Shown: positions 1 through 8,169 of the stretch, one piece after another
How the letters are laid out: the number at the start of each line of letters is the position of its first letter
Position numbering within the stretch: the stretch's first letter is position 1
From: GCA-2687515 sp002687515
GTDB lineage: Bacteria > Pseudomonadota > Alphaproteobacteria > Rhodospirillales > UBA2165
Direction: 5' to 3'
DNA length: 64,000 nt
NCBI GenBank assembly: GCA_030745835.1
Contig: JASLNU010000073.1
Coordinates: forward strand, 8,415-72,414
Program-made: the position numbers and the translations under genes
Notes under the pieces: model-generated
What the model was told of the DNA's origin: nothing
The model's database searches: none
Seen by the model: only the letters and a program-made list of their open reading frames with translations

Positions 1-885
1 GTAGATCTGGGTGGTTGATATATCGGCATGGCCGAGCATCTGCTGCAGGGATCTGAGATCGGCGCCGTGCGCCAACAGGTGGCTGGCGAAGGAATGACGC
101 AGCACGTGCGGCGACACCCGTTTGGCATCGAGCCCGGCGGCCACCGCCAAGTCCTTCAGGGCGCCCGCAAAGGCCACCCGGGTCAGGTGCCCGGCGCGCG
201 CCGGCGACGGAAACAGGAAGGGCGAGGCGCGGCCCGCGGCAATAAAGCCGGCGCGCGCCTCGAGATAGGCGGCCACCGCATCGCGCGCCGGATCGCCGAG
301 CGGCACCATGCGTTCCTTGCCGCCCTTGCCGCGGACCAGCAGCATTTGCCCATCGCGCGAGACCGAGGAAAGGCGCAGCCCGACCAATTCGGAAACGCGC
401 AAGCCGGTGGCGTAAAGCACCTCGACCAGCGCCGTCAGGCGCGCGCCCCCGGGCCCCGGCACCCGGCGCGCCTCGGCGATCAGGCGCTCGACCTCCGCCT
501 CGCCCAGATATTTGGGCAGCGGGCGGCCCAGCTTGGGGCTGTCGATGCCTTGCGCCGGGTCATCGTCGCGCGCCCCCTCGGCGAACAGAAATCCGAAAAA
601 CCGGCGGATCACGCTTAAGCGCCGCGCGCGCGTCGCCGGGGTTCGGCCGCGGCCGCTGAGGTCCGCCAGGTGGTCGCGGATATTCTTGGCATCCGCCGCC
701 TCGATGGGGCGCCCGCGGCGCGCCATGAAGCCGGCAAAGTCGGTGAGATCGCGCCGGTAGGCGTCGAGCGTGTTGACCGATGCGCCGCGTTCGGCCGCCA
801 TCATTTCCAAGAATATTTCGATTTGCCTGGATGGCTGCCCAGATAGCCGCCCAGATAGCCGCCCAGATGGCGGGGCCGGGTTCAT
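1..885 (-). CDS. xerD: Tyrosine recombinase XerD (C-terminus cut by window edge)
   Basis: XerD acts with XerC at dif to resolve chromosome dimers at the division septum. The translation has an N-terminal SAM-like core-binding domain (about residues 8-95) and a catalytic domain with ATGLRVSELVGL (first catalytic Arg), GKGGKERMVPL (Lys), HVLRHSFASHLL (His and Arg), LGHADISTTQIY. The catalytic Tyr is the very last codon in the window, so only a short tail is missing from about 300 residues. The start ATG at 883-885 overlaps the TGA of the upstream gene (ATGA), which argues for translational coupling. Residues 7-14 (SGRLSGRL) are encoded by a short 12-bp tandem repeat, so the extreme N-terminus may differ between strains. 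XerC is the alternative; the context and sequence fit XerD better. Confidence 0.93.
   Translation of the reverse strand, partial: MNPAPPSGRLSGRLSGQPSRQIEIFLEMMAAERGASVNTLDAYRRDLTDFAGFMARRGRPIEAADAKNIRDHLADLSGRGRTPATRARRLSVIRRFFGFLFAEGARDDDPAQGIDSPKLGRPLPKYLGEAEVERLIAEARRVPGPGGARLTALVEVLYATGLRVSELVGLRLSSVSRDGQMLLVRGKGGKERMVPLGDPARDAVAAYLEARAGFIAAGRASPFLFPSPARAGHLTRVAFAGALKDLAVAAGLDAKRVSPHVLRHSFASHLLAHGADLRSLQQMLGHADISTTQIY
838..873. repeat. 12-bp tandem repeat inside the xerD start region
   Basis: The unit cccagatagccg occurs at 838-849 and 850-861, followed by a diverged third copy from 862. It is in frame and encodes the repeated Ser-Gly-Arg-Leu at the XerD N-terminus. A repeat length divisible by three allows copy-number change without a frameshift. 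Confidence 0.8.
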
Positions 886-2819
886 ATTCCGGCGGCGACC
901 GCGGCTTCGACGGCCAGGGCGCGGGCCTCAACATCGAGCCCGACGGCGCGCAAGGATTCGATAACCGTGCGCAATACCGTCGGATCGGCCTGGGTCGGGC
1001 CGGCCTGGCCGAGCGCCACCAGCGACAGCAACACCGTTTCGCCGATCCGACCCAGCGCCGCCGCGTTTTTGAGCGAGCGCCAGATAACCGGGCGCGGCAT
1101 GACCGTCGTCCGTTGCGGCGGCCCGGCAAGCAGGCTTTCCCATTGCCGGTCCGGCAATTCATCGCCGAGCGCTTCAAGTATGTTATAGAGCAGCGCGCTG
1201 CGCGCCAAAACCTGATCCTCGTTCACCGCCTTGCCGTCCTCGATGCGGCGTTGCGTCTCCTGCCACGCGGTCAGCACGCCCGGCGCCCAGTCGTCGTCGG
1301 ATATGGCGCCGACGATCCGGGCCAGCGGGAACAACTCGTCGCGCAGCTTCGACGCCTTATCATCGAACACGGCGGAGGTACGCACGATATCGAGCCACGG
1401 CCCGGCGGCCTCCAGATCGCCCGCCGCCAACAGCGCGCGCACCGCATCGGCGGCGAACCAAACGAGATCGCGGGACGGCTTGAATTCGCGCAATAGGCCG
1501 ATATAGACCCGCGCCATGGATTGGAAGCGGCCGCCGTCGCGGGCCAGGGCGAGCGCCCGCGACACGACGCCGGCCTTGGCGGTGGGAATGCTTTCGACCA
1601 GCGCCTTGCGGTACAATAGCGCCCGGCTCAGGGGGCTGCGTTCGGTTTCCGCCGTGGTCAGCGGATTTTCAAGAACCTCTTGCGTAAAGGTGACGCTGGT
1701 ATAGAGGTCGCGCAGGATACGGGTTTGCAGCGCGCCCATCGCCTCGGCCCGTTCGGCGGCGTCGATGCGCAGCTCGGGATGCAGGCCCGGGGTGCGCGCC
1801 ACGGCGCTCAAAACCGCCGGATGGTTCGAGGTTATCACATCGCCCGGCAGCTTCGCCTTGGCGGCGCGCGCCATCGCGAAATGCAGCGGACGGGGATTGC
1901 TCATGCTTTCGATTTTAGGTTTATCCAGCCCGGCCAGCGCGTCGATGAGATTGTAGAACACCGGATCTTCGACGCCCTGCTCCTGCAGCAGCGTGACGCC
2001 GAGTGCCGACCGGTCGTGCTCGCCGGCCAGGGCCTGGCAGAAGATGAATGCCTTGCGCCAGTAGGCGGTCGACACCTGGCGGATTTGGCTGGCGACCAGC
2101 GGGCAGACGCGCGCGTAATCATTGCCGTAGAACAAGACATCGGCCTCGCTGCGGAGCAGGATTTGATCGTTTTCGCGGGACGGCGCCACCTTCAAAAGCT
2201 GGTCGACCGCCGCAATATCACCCATCGCCGACAGGCGTTCGACGCGCAGATGGATGAGGCCCTTTTTTTGTTTTCTTTCCGGTTCTTGTTGTTGGCCAAT
2301 CTTTGCAGCCGTTGCCGCGCCAGCGGCCTTTTCGGCGGATCCATCGGCCGCGTCCGGCGGCGGCGCCTTGGCGACACTGAGCAGCAAACGGCGCAACAGG
2401 TTGCGCATCATGCGCGACGATGACTGCGCCGGCACCGTCAGCAATAATTTTTCGACCAGTGCGCGGCGTGTCCCGGCCCACATATCCAGCCCGAAACCGC
2501 CTTGTTCGTCGCCGAGCGTGCCGACCGAATCACGGTCCGTTGCCCTGAGCGCTTCGACATCGATCTTCACCGGTAGCAGTCCCGTCCGGGGTTCGCTCTG
2601 CCCGGCGCCCTCGCTCCCGGTTTGCGGCTTCGGCGCCGTCGTCGGCGCCAGCGACTTCGGCGCCGGCGGCGCCAGCGGCTGCGGCGAGATCGGCCGGGTT
2701 GTCTGCCCGTGGCCGGTGCCGGCTATCGCCATCACGGTTATCAAGGCGATCATCGCCGCGCCGGTGCGGCCGGCGACGGCGGCCGCCAGGCGCCGGATTC
2801 TATTTGGGGAAACGGTCAT
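882..2819 (-). CDS. Exported helical-repeat protein of unknown function
   Basis: I do not recognise a defined family. Large proteins in this position, between xerD and shikimate genes, are common in Rhodospirillales and are sometimes labelled antifreeze-glycopeptide-related, a name with no functional meaning. From the ATG at 2819 there are about 645 residues: a basic start, a hydrophobic segment around residues 23-37 ending in GHG-Q that looks like a signal peptide, a Pro/Ala/Thr-rich linker, then a long alpha-helical, Ala/Leu-rich region resembling TPR or SEL1-like repeats. I chose 2819 rather than the in-frame ATG at 2840 because GAGAAAG lies upstream at normal spacing and 2840 has no ribosome site. 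The stop overlaps xerD (ATGA), so the two are probably co-transcribed. A periplasmic scaffold role is only a guess. Confidence 0.7.
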   Translation of the reverse strand: MTVSPNRIRRLAAAVAGRTGAAMIALITVMAIAGTGHGQTTRPISPQPLAPPAPKSLAPTTAPKPQTGSEGAGQSEPRTGLLPVKIDVEALRATDRDSVGTLGDEQGGFGLDMWAGTRRALVEKLLLTVPAQSSSRMMRNLLRRLLLSVAKAPPPDAADGSAEKAAGAATAAKIGQQQEPERKQKKGLIHLRVERLSAMGDIAAVDQLLKVAPSRENDQILLRSEADVLFYGNDYARVCPLVASQIRQVSTAYWRKAFIFCQALAGEHDRSALGVTLLQEQGVEDPVFYNLIDALAGLDKPKIESMSNPRPLHFAMARAAKAKLPGDVITSNHPAVLSAVARTPGLHPELRIDAAERAEAMGALQTRILRDLYTSVTFTQEVLENPLTTAETERSPLSRALLYRKALVESIPTAKAGVVSRALALARDGGRFQSMARVYIGLLREFKPSRDLVWFAADAVRALLAAGDLEAAGPWLDIVRTSAVFDDKASKLRDELFPLARIVGAISDDDWAPGVLTAWQETQRRIEDGKAVNEDQVLARSALLYNILEALGDELPDRQWESLLAGPPQRTTVMPRPVIWRSLKNAAALGRIGETVLLSLVALGQAGPTQADPTVLRTVIESLRAVGLDVEARALAVEAAVAAGI

Positions 2820-2940
2820 TGGGTATGACTTTCTCGACATGCGACACCGGCGCCGGGATATCCCAGGTGGATAAAAACATGACGGCGCCCGCCAGGATGG
2901 CGAGAACGATAATTACGGCAAGGCGCGTCAGGCTTTTCAT
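2800..2940 (-). CDS. 46-residue single-pass membrane peptide
   Basis: A small gene: MKSLTRLAVI start, one hydrophobic helix (about residues 6-23), then a short polar tail containing TWDIPAP. It begins at the ATG at 2938-2940 and its end overlaps the first codons of the following exported protein by about 20 bases, a typical coupled arrangement. The TWDIPAP tail looks non-random and similar short peptides precede xerD-linked genes in related bacteria (from memory). It would be the first gene of a peptide / helical-repeat protein / xerD operon. Function unknown. Confidence 0.65.
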   Translation of the reverse strand: MKSLTRLAVIIVLAILAGAVMFLSTWDIPAPVSHVEKVIPNDRFPK

Positions 2941-2949
2941 CGATCGCTA

Positions 2950-2982
2950 GTGGTCTGTATCATCTATAATGTCCCCCCCATT
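2950..2982 (+). repeat. Lone terminal repeat of the TA-flanked MITE family
   Basis: gtggtctgtatcatct, preceded by TA, matches the outer end of the two full MITE copies at 19357-19620 and 39919-40183. Similarity fades after about 30 bases, so this is an isolated end or remnant. It lies about 10 bases upstream of the small membrane-peptide gene, inside the likely promoter region of the xerD operon. Confidence 0.7.
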
Positions 2983-3011
2983 ACCGTCGCCGGCATGCCA
3001 ACTCAACTGGC

Positions 3012-3076
3012 TAAGTCTGCTCATTAAGTCTGCTCATTAAGTCTGCTCGTTAAGTCTGCTCATTAAGTCTGCTGGC
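3012..3076. repeat. 13-bp tandem repeat, nearly five copies, upstream of aroK
   Basis: The unit taagtctgctcat starts at 3012, 3025, 3038 (one change, cgt for cat), 3051 and 3064 (last copy incomplete at its 3' end). It lies in the gap between the divergent xerD operon and aroK. The regular array could be a multi-site binding region or a copy-number-variable spacer. It has no spacers and is not a CRISPR array. Confidence 0.9.
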
Positions 3077-3190
3077 ACCGGTTGAAAAAGATGTGATACT
3101 TTCCGACTGTGGCAATTTTTCGGCAGTCTATCCTTTCGGGTTACGGCTTTCAATGTCGCGCAATGGAAGACAAGGCGTTAATAAACAACA

Positions 3191-3766
3191 ATGAATCAAC
3201 ATAAATCGCAGACCAAAAGTGATGCCGCCAGGCAATTCATCGTTCTTGTCGGGCTGATGGGTTCGGGCAAGACCAGCATCGGGCGCCGTATTGCGGGCGC
3301 CAGCGGCCTGCCCTTCGTCGATACCGATGACGAGGTCGAGAAGGCGGCGGGCTGCACCATACCCGAAATTTTCAGCCGTTTCGGCGAGCAAGAATTCCGC
3401 AATGGCGAGCGCCGCGTCATCGCGCGCATTCTGGCGGGTCAGCCGTCGGTTATCGCCTCCGGCGGCGGCTCTTTCATAGATGGCCAAACCCGCGCCGCCA
3501 TCAAGAAGCATGGCGTCTGCATCTGGCTGCGCGCCGATCTGGATACCCTGGTCAAGCGCACGCAACGCAAAAACAACCGGCCGCTGCTGCAAAACGGCGA
3601 TCCCAGGGAAATTCTGCGGCGCTTGATGGAGGAACGCTATCCCATCTACGGCGAAGCGGATATTATAATCGATGTCGGCGATGAACTTGCCGACCATACC
3701 GCCAAACGGGCGATGAAATTGATAGATGAATTCCGCAAACAGGATGCGGCGGCCTCCGTGAAATGA
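3191..3766 (+). CDS. aroK: Shikimate kinase
   Basis: Phosphorylates shikimate at the 3-hydroxyl with ATP, step five of the chorismate pathway, in the cytoplasm. The 191-residue product has the Walker A loop GLMGSGKT (residues 21-28), the substrate-binding DTDDE (44-48), GGGS at 91-94, and the lid region with KNNRPLL near 127-133. Length fits the family with a short N-terminal extension. Its TGA overlaps the aroB ATG (ATGA at 3763-3766), the common alphaproteobacterial aroK-aroB coupling. Confidence 0.96.
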   Translation: MNQHKSQTKSDAARQFIVLVGLMGSGKTSIGRRIAGASGLPFVDTDDEVEKAAGCTIPEIFSRFGEQEFRNGERRVIARILAGQPSVIASGGGSFIDGQTRAAIKKHGVCIWLRADLDTLVKRTQRKNNRPLLQNGDPREILRRLMEERYPIYGEADIIIDVGDELADHTAKRAMKLIDEFRKQDAAASVK

Positions 3767-4875
3767 GCGAAATCGACACCCTGCACCTAGCGCTCGGCGA
3801 ACGCAGTTATGACATCCTTGTTGGCGGCGGGCTTTTGGATAGGGCCGGCGAATTAGCGCTTCCCGTGCTTAAAAGCCCCGGCGCCATCATCGTCAGCGAT
3901 GATAACGTCGCGCCGCTCTACCTGGAACGATTGCGCCAAAGCCTTGCCGGGGCCAAGATCGATTGCCGCGACGTCGTCCTTCCCGCCGGCGAGCAAACCA
4001 AGAATTTCCGCCACCTCGAAGAGCTGATCAATAGGCTTTTGGATATGAAGGTCGAACGCGGCACGACACTGATCGCCCTCGGCGGCGGGGTGATCGGCGA
4101 TCTGGTCGGCTTTGCCGCTTCGGTCATTTTGCGCGGCATCGATTTTATCCAGGTGCCGACGACGCTTTTATCGCAGGTCGACAGCTCGGTCGGCGGCAAA
4201 ACCGGCATCGATACCCGCCACGGCAAGAATTTGGTCGGCGCTTTCCATCAGCCGCGCCTGGTCATCGCCGATCTCGAAACCTTGGACAGCCTGCCGGCGG
4301 CCGAATTGCGCGCCGGTTACGCCGAAACCGCGAAATACGGCTTAATCAACGATGCCGGCTTTTTCGCCTGGCTGGAAGACGCCGGCAAGTCCCTGCTGGA
4401 CGGCGACATCGACGCCCGCCGCCGCGCGGTCACCACCAGTTGCCGGGCCAAGGCGGATATCGTTGCCGAGGATGAGCGCGAGACCGGCAAGCGGGCACTG
4501 CTTAACCTCGGGCACACCTTCGGCCATGCGCTCGAAGCCGAAACCGGTTTCTGCGGCGCTCTTCTGCACGGCGAGGCGGTGGCCATCGGCATCGTCATGG
4601 CCTTCGAGCTTTCGGCCCGCCTTGGTCTCTGTCCGCCGCAAGACACGGCGCGCGTGCGCGCCCACTATTCCGAGGTGGGATTGCCCACCGATCCGCCCGC
4701 CATCGAGGGCGTTGATTGGAACCCTGATCGGCTGATCGGACATATGTCAGCCGACAAAAAGGTCGAGGCCGGCGCCATCACCTTCATCCTGGCGCGCGGT
4801 ATCGGCGAGGCTTTCATTGCGCGGGATATCGGCCTCGATGATGTCCGCGCCGTCTTAGAGTCATGTATCATCTAA
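3763..4875 (+). CDS. aroB: 3-dehydroquinate synthase
   Basis: Converts DAHP to 3-dehydroquinate using NAD and a divalent metal, step two of the shikimate pathway. The 370-residue product shows GGGVIGDLVGFAAS from residue 107 (nucleotide-binding loop) and metal-ligand histidines in LGHTFGHALE (H251, H255) and LHGE (H269). The start overlaps aroK by four bases. The last codons (Cys-Ile-Ile-stop) lie within a sequence identical to the outer part of a MITE terminal repeat found elsewhere in the window, so the native C-terminus may have been replaced by repeat DNA; the catalytic core is intact. Confidence 0.96.
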   Translation: MSEIDTLHLALGERSYDILVGGGLLDRAGELALPVLKSPGAIIVSDDNVAPLYLERLRQSLAGAKIDCRDVVLPAGEQTKNFRHLEELINRLLDMKVERGTTLIALGGGVIGDLVGFAASVILRGIDFIQVPTTLLSQVDSSVGGKTGIDTRHGKNLVGAFHQPRLVIADLETLDSLPAAELRAGYAETAKYGLINDAGFFAWLEDAGKSLLDGDIDARRRAVTTSCRAKADIVAEDERETGKRALLNLGHTFGHALEAETGFCGALLHGEAVAIGIVMAFELSARLGLCPPQDTARVRAHYSEVGLPTDPPAIEGVDWNPDRLIGHMSADKKVEAGAITFILARGIGEAFIARDIGLDDVRAVLESCII

Positions 4876-4905
4876 TATGTACCCCTACGACGGCCTGATG
4901 CCGCC
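4864..4905 (+). repeat. MITE terminal repeat fused to the 3' end of aroB
   Basis: tgtatcatctaatatg followed by acccctacgacgg matches the ends of the complete MITEs at 19357-19620 and 39919-40183. It supplies the last three sense codons and the TAA of aroB. No second end is visible nearby, so this is a decayed or deleted copy. Confidence 0.75.
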
Positions 4906-4946
4906 GCTCTACCCATGACCTTAACCCAATCAATCGGGACAGACCC

Positions 4947-6260
4947 ATGTTGATCACCGCAGGCGCCATCGCCATCCTTCTTATCCTATCGGCTTTCTAT
5001 TCGGGTTCCGAAACCGCCTTGACCGCGGCGTCGAAACCGCTGATGCACCAGTTGGAGGCACGCGGAAACCGGCGCGCGCGCATGGTCAACCGCCTACACG
5101 ATCGTAAAGGGCCGTTGCTCGGCGCCATCCTGATCGGAAATAATCTGGTCAATATCCTGGCCTCGGCGCTCGCCGCCAGCGTCTTGATCGGGCTGTTCGG
5201 CGAGGCCGGCATTGCCTACGCGACGATCATCATGACCGCTCTGATCGTCATGTTTTCCGAGATCCTGCCCAAAACCTACGCCATGCATAACGCCGACAGG
5301 TTCGCCCTCGCCATTGCGCCGGTGATGCGCCCCATCGTCCAGATTTTTTCTCCCCTGACATGGGCGACCCAGATCATCGTGCGCAGCGCGCTCGGCCTCT
5401 TGGGCATGAAGCTTAACCCGGAAGAGCCGTTCGTTACCTCGGTCGAGGAACTGCGCGGCGCCATCGAACTGCATGAAGGCGATGACGAGGCCGTCCAGCA
5501 CGAGCGCGCCATGTTGCGTAGCGTGCTCGATCTGGCCGAGGTCGAGGTTGCCGAGATTATGGTCCACCGCAAGACCGTCGCCATGGTCAATGCCGACGCA
5601 CCGGCCAATGTGGTATTGGATCAGATCCTGGCCAGCCCCTATACGCGCCTGCCGCTTTGGCGCGGCGATACCGACAACCTCATCGGCGTCGTGCATGCCA
5701 AGGAAATCCTGCGCGCGCTGAAAGACCGTAAAGGCAATATCGAGGGATTGAATATTGAAGCGCTGGCCTCGCCGCCCTGGTTTGTTCCGGAAACCACCCG
5801 CCTCCTGGAGCAACTGGAAGCGTTCCGCAGCCGGCGCGAACATTTTGCGCTGGTCGTCGATGAATATGGCAGCCTGATGGGCGTCGTGACCCTGGAAGAT
5901 ATTCTGGAAGAGATCGTCGGCGATATTTCCGACGAGCACGATATCGCCGTCCCCGGGCTCAGGCCACAGCCGGACGGCTCATTGATCGTCGATGGACAAT
6001 TCACCATCCGCGATCTTAACCGGCAGATGGAATGGTCGCTTCCCGACCAGGAAGCGGCCACCGTCGCCGGCCTGGTATTGCACGAATCCCGGCGTATACC
6101 CGAGGTTGGCCAGGTGTTTATTTTTTACGGTTTCAGGTTCGAAATCCTGCGCCGCAAACGCCACCAGATTACCGCCATTCGCATCTCTCCGCCGCGCGAA
6201 ACCGGCGGCAACATATCCGAAATGGGTGAGAGTCCGGCGCAAGCGACTGAAATCAAATAA
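4947..6260 (+). CDS. CorC/HlyC-family membrane protein with paired CBS domains
   Basis: Member of the CNNM/CorB group linked to Mg2+ or other divalent-cation export; called hemolysin C in older annotation. The 437-residue protein has an N-terminal DUF21 region with three or four membrane helices (first at residues about 4-22, ending in the conserved SGSETA), two CBS modules in the middle (about 200-320) and a C-terminal CorC_HlyC domain (about 350-420). It follows aroB by about 70 bases, an arrangement I associate with alphaproteobacteria. The transported ion cannot be told from sequence. Confidence 0.88.
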   Translation: MLITAGAIAILLILSAFYSGSETALTAASKPLMHQLEARGNRRARMVNRLHDRKGPLLGAILIGNNLVNILASALAASVLIGLFGEAGIAYATIIMTALIVMFSEILPKTYAMHNADRFALAIAPVMRPIVQIFSPLTWATQIIVRSALGLLGMKLNPEEPFVTSVEELRGAIELHEGDDEAVQHERAMLRSVLDLAEVEVAEIMVHRKTVAMVNADAPANVVLDQILASPYTRLPLWRGDTDNLIGVVHAKEILRALKDRKGNIEGLNIEALASPPWFVPETTRLLEQLEAFRSRREHFALVVDEYGSLMGVVTLEDILEEIVGDISDEHDIAVPGLRPQPDGSLIVDGQFTIRDLNRQMEWSLPDQEAATVAGLVLHESRRIPEVGQVFIFYGFRFEILRRKRHQITAIRISPPRETGGNISEMGESPAQATEIK

Positions 6261-6336
6261 ATATTCCGGCCAATCTGAATTTGGCCGAATCTGGAAGATT
6301 TATATATTTAACCTACAAATTCACTCGGGCTTTCGC

Positions 6337-6342
6337 TATAAT
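6337..6342 (+). promoter_or_regulatory. Possible -10 box for the CBS-pair gene
   Basis: Perfect TATAAT in an A+T-rich stretch 42 bases upstream of the CBS-pair start codon. No consensus -35 is seen at normal spacing, so this is a weak call. Confidence 0.35.
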
Positions 6343-6384
6343 GGAATGAACCTACCTCGCATTTCATTTCCAAGGAGTGGAAAT

Positions 6385-6834
6385 ATGACAGGTAAGATCG
6401 TGCCTGACATTGTCGACAAACAGACCCTCTACACCCTGCCGCCGGACAGCACCTGCCGGGACGCGGCGAAAATGATGGATGCCAACAAGATCAGCGCCGT
6501 GCTGGTGGTTACCGACGAACGTTTGCAAGGCATCATCACCGAACGGGATTTGACGGCCAAGGTCCTGGCCGGTGGGTTGGATCCGGACGCCACCCGCTTG
6601 GAAAGCATTATGACCCCGAACCCGGACGTATTGGCGCCCGATGATCCGCCCCAGGACGCGCTCGAACTGATGCGCATCCGCGGCTACCGCCATCTTCCCG
6701 TCCTCGACGAAGGCAATATCGTCGGCATGGTGTCGATCCGCGATCTTTACGCGGCGGCCAAGGAACAGCTTGAAGAAGACGTTCGCCAGCGCGAATCCTT
6801 CATCTTCGATACCGGCTACGGGACCGGCGCCTAG
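6385..6834 (+). CDS. Stand-alone CBS-pair protein
   Basis: A 149-residue soluble protein made almost entirely of two CBS motifs (about residues 8-66 and 76-132), with the typical GIITERDLTAK and RHLPVLDEG signatures. Such proteins bind adenosyl ligands (AMP, ATP, SAM) and sense energy state or regulate partners. I chose the ATG at 6385 because AAGGAG lies upstream at 6372-6377; the same frame is open far upstream but overlaps the CorC-like gene. A TATAAT at 6337-6342 may be its -10 box; no good -35 is seen. Confidence 0.88.
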   Translation: MTGKIVPDIVDKQTLYTLPPDSTCRDAAKMMDANKISAVLVVTDERLQGIITERDLTAKVLAGGLDPDATRLESIMTPNPDVLAPDDPPQDALELMRIRGYRHLPVLDEGNIVGMVSIRDLYAAAKEQLEEDVRQRESFIFDTGYGTGA

Positions 6835-6913
6835 CGCATACACCGCTTCCGCCGTTTGACGCCTTACGCAATTTCTCCTATAGGACGGCGCCCAATCAAG
6901 CGGAGTCCCTGCC

Positions 6914-7468
6914 ATGCCCCTGTCGAAACCGGTGTCCCGGAATCTGAAGCACACGCGCGAAATCCGATGCTTGGGGTACGAACGCGAAGACGGCTTGTGG
7001 GATATCGAAGGGCACATAACCGACGTCAAGAGTTACAGTTTTGGAAGTCCGGACCAGGTCGGCATCAACGCCGGTGAGCCGATGCACGATATGTGGGTGC
7101 GCCTGACCCTGGATGATGATCTCGTGGTGCGCGAAGCCGAGGCCTCGACCGACGCATCGCCATTCACCATGTGCCCCGATATCACCGGCGGCGTGGCTGC
7201 GCTCAAGGGCGAACGGGTCGGCAACGGCTGGCGCAAGACCGTGCACGGCAAGATCGGCCGTGTCCTCGGCTGTACCCACATCGTTCATCTTCTGGTCGGG
7301 CCAATGGCGACCACCGTCTTCCAGACCGTCGTGCCGATCGTAAATCGGCGCAGAACCAAAAAGGGCGCCGCCGCGAAACCCAACTTTTTGGATTCCTGCC
7401 ACGCCTACGCGACCGACAGCCCGGTGGTTAAACGCATGTGGCCCGATTATTACACCGGCACCGACTAG
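6914..7468 (+). CDS. DUF2889 family protein
   Basis: A 184-residue protein of the DUF2889 family. It starts MPLSKPVSRNLKHTR and contains the family-like stretch DGLWDIEGHITD, then MHDMWVRLTLDDDLVV and a C-terminal region with PNFLDSCHAYA. Function is unknown; members occur beside catabolic and cobalamin genes in proteobacteria. It lies about 80 bases after the CBS gene and upstream of the J-domain/cobST group, on the same strand. Confidence 0.8.
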   Translation: MPLSKPVSRNLKHTREIRCLGYEREDGLWDIEGHITDVKSYSFGSPDQVGINAGEPMHDMWVRLTLDDDLVVREAEASTDASPFTMCPDITGGVAALKGERVGNGWRKTVHGKIGRVLGCTHIVHLLVGPMATTVFQTVVPIVNRRRTKKGAAAKPNFLDSCHAYATDSPVVKRMWPDYYTGTD

Positions 7469-7536
7469 CGCATGAACCGACCGGCGCCATTGGCGCCAAC
7501 CTTGCCTAGCTTGCATCAAATCCGCATAGTGACTAC

Positions 7537-8109
7537 ATGAAGCATATCGGCACACCGGACGACCTGATTGAATACCGCTCCACCACCGACGCGGGGCAGC
7601 ACATCTGTGGTTGGCCCGATTGCCGGGAACCGGGCGAACACCGCGCGCCGGTTTCGCGCGACCGTTTGAACGAATACCACTGGTTCTGTTTGGACCATGT
7701 TCGGATTTACAACCGGTCTTGGAACTATTATGTAGGCATGTCCGATGCGGAGGTGGAATCTTGTGTCCGCTCGGATACGACCTGGAACCGGCCGAGCTGG
7801 CCGTTCGCTGGCGGAAATGTGAAGCAGCCGGGTTTCGATTTCCACAATGTGGACGATCCGTTGGGCCTGATCAACCGGGGCGGGATGGGCGCTGGTGCGC
7901 ATCCGCCCGAATTGTCTGCTCCCGAGCGCCAGGCGTTTAACGTTCTTGGGCTTGAGTTCCCGGTTACCCGTGATGAGCTTAAGGCGCGCTACAAGGAGCT
8001 TGTAAAACTGCACCATCCGGATGCCAACGGCGGCGACAAGGACGCAGAGGAACGAATTAAAGGGATCAACCAGGCCTATGAAGTTCTCATGAGCCGTATT
8101 TTCACTTAA
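7537..8109 (+). CDS. J-domain protein next to cobST
   Basis: A 190-residue protein with a C-terminal J-domain (about 128-188) carrying the essential HPD tripeptide in KLHHPDANGG. The N-terminal 110 residues hold several Cys and His (CGWPDC, CLDH), suggesting a small metal-binding module. J-domain proteins of this type sit directly upstream of cobS in many alphaproteobacteria and probably recruit DnaK to the AAA+ cobaltochelatase; that partner assignment is inference from position. Confidence 0.85.
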   Translation: MKHIGTPDDLIEYRSTTDAGQHICGWPDCREPGEHRAPVSRDRLNEYHWFCLDHVRIYNRSWNYYVGMSDAEVESCVRSDTTWNRPSWPFAGGNVKQPGFDFHNVDDPLGLINRGGMGAGAHPPELSAPERQAFNVLGLEFPVTRDELKARYKELVKLHHPDANGGDKDAEERIKGINQAYEVLMSRIFT

Positions 8110-8169
8110 GGCGCCCCTGCTCTCTCGGAAACACCCTTGGCCAATCGGAAATTTATCGGAATTGTCAAC

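Noticed and set aside
3012..3076. CRISPR array
   Set aside because: The units are 13 bp and directly adjacent, without spacers or cas genes.
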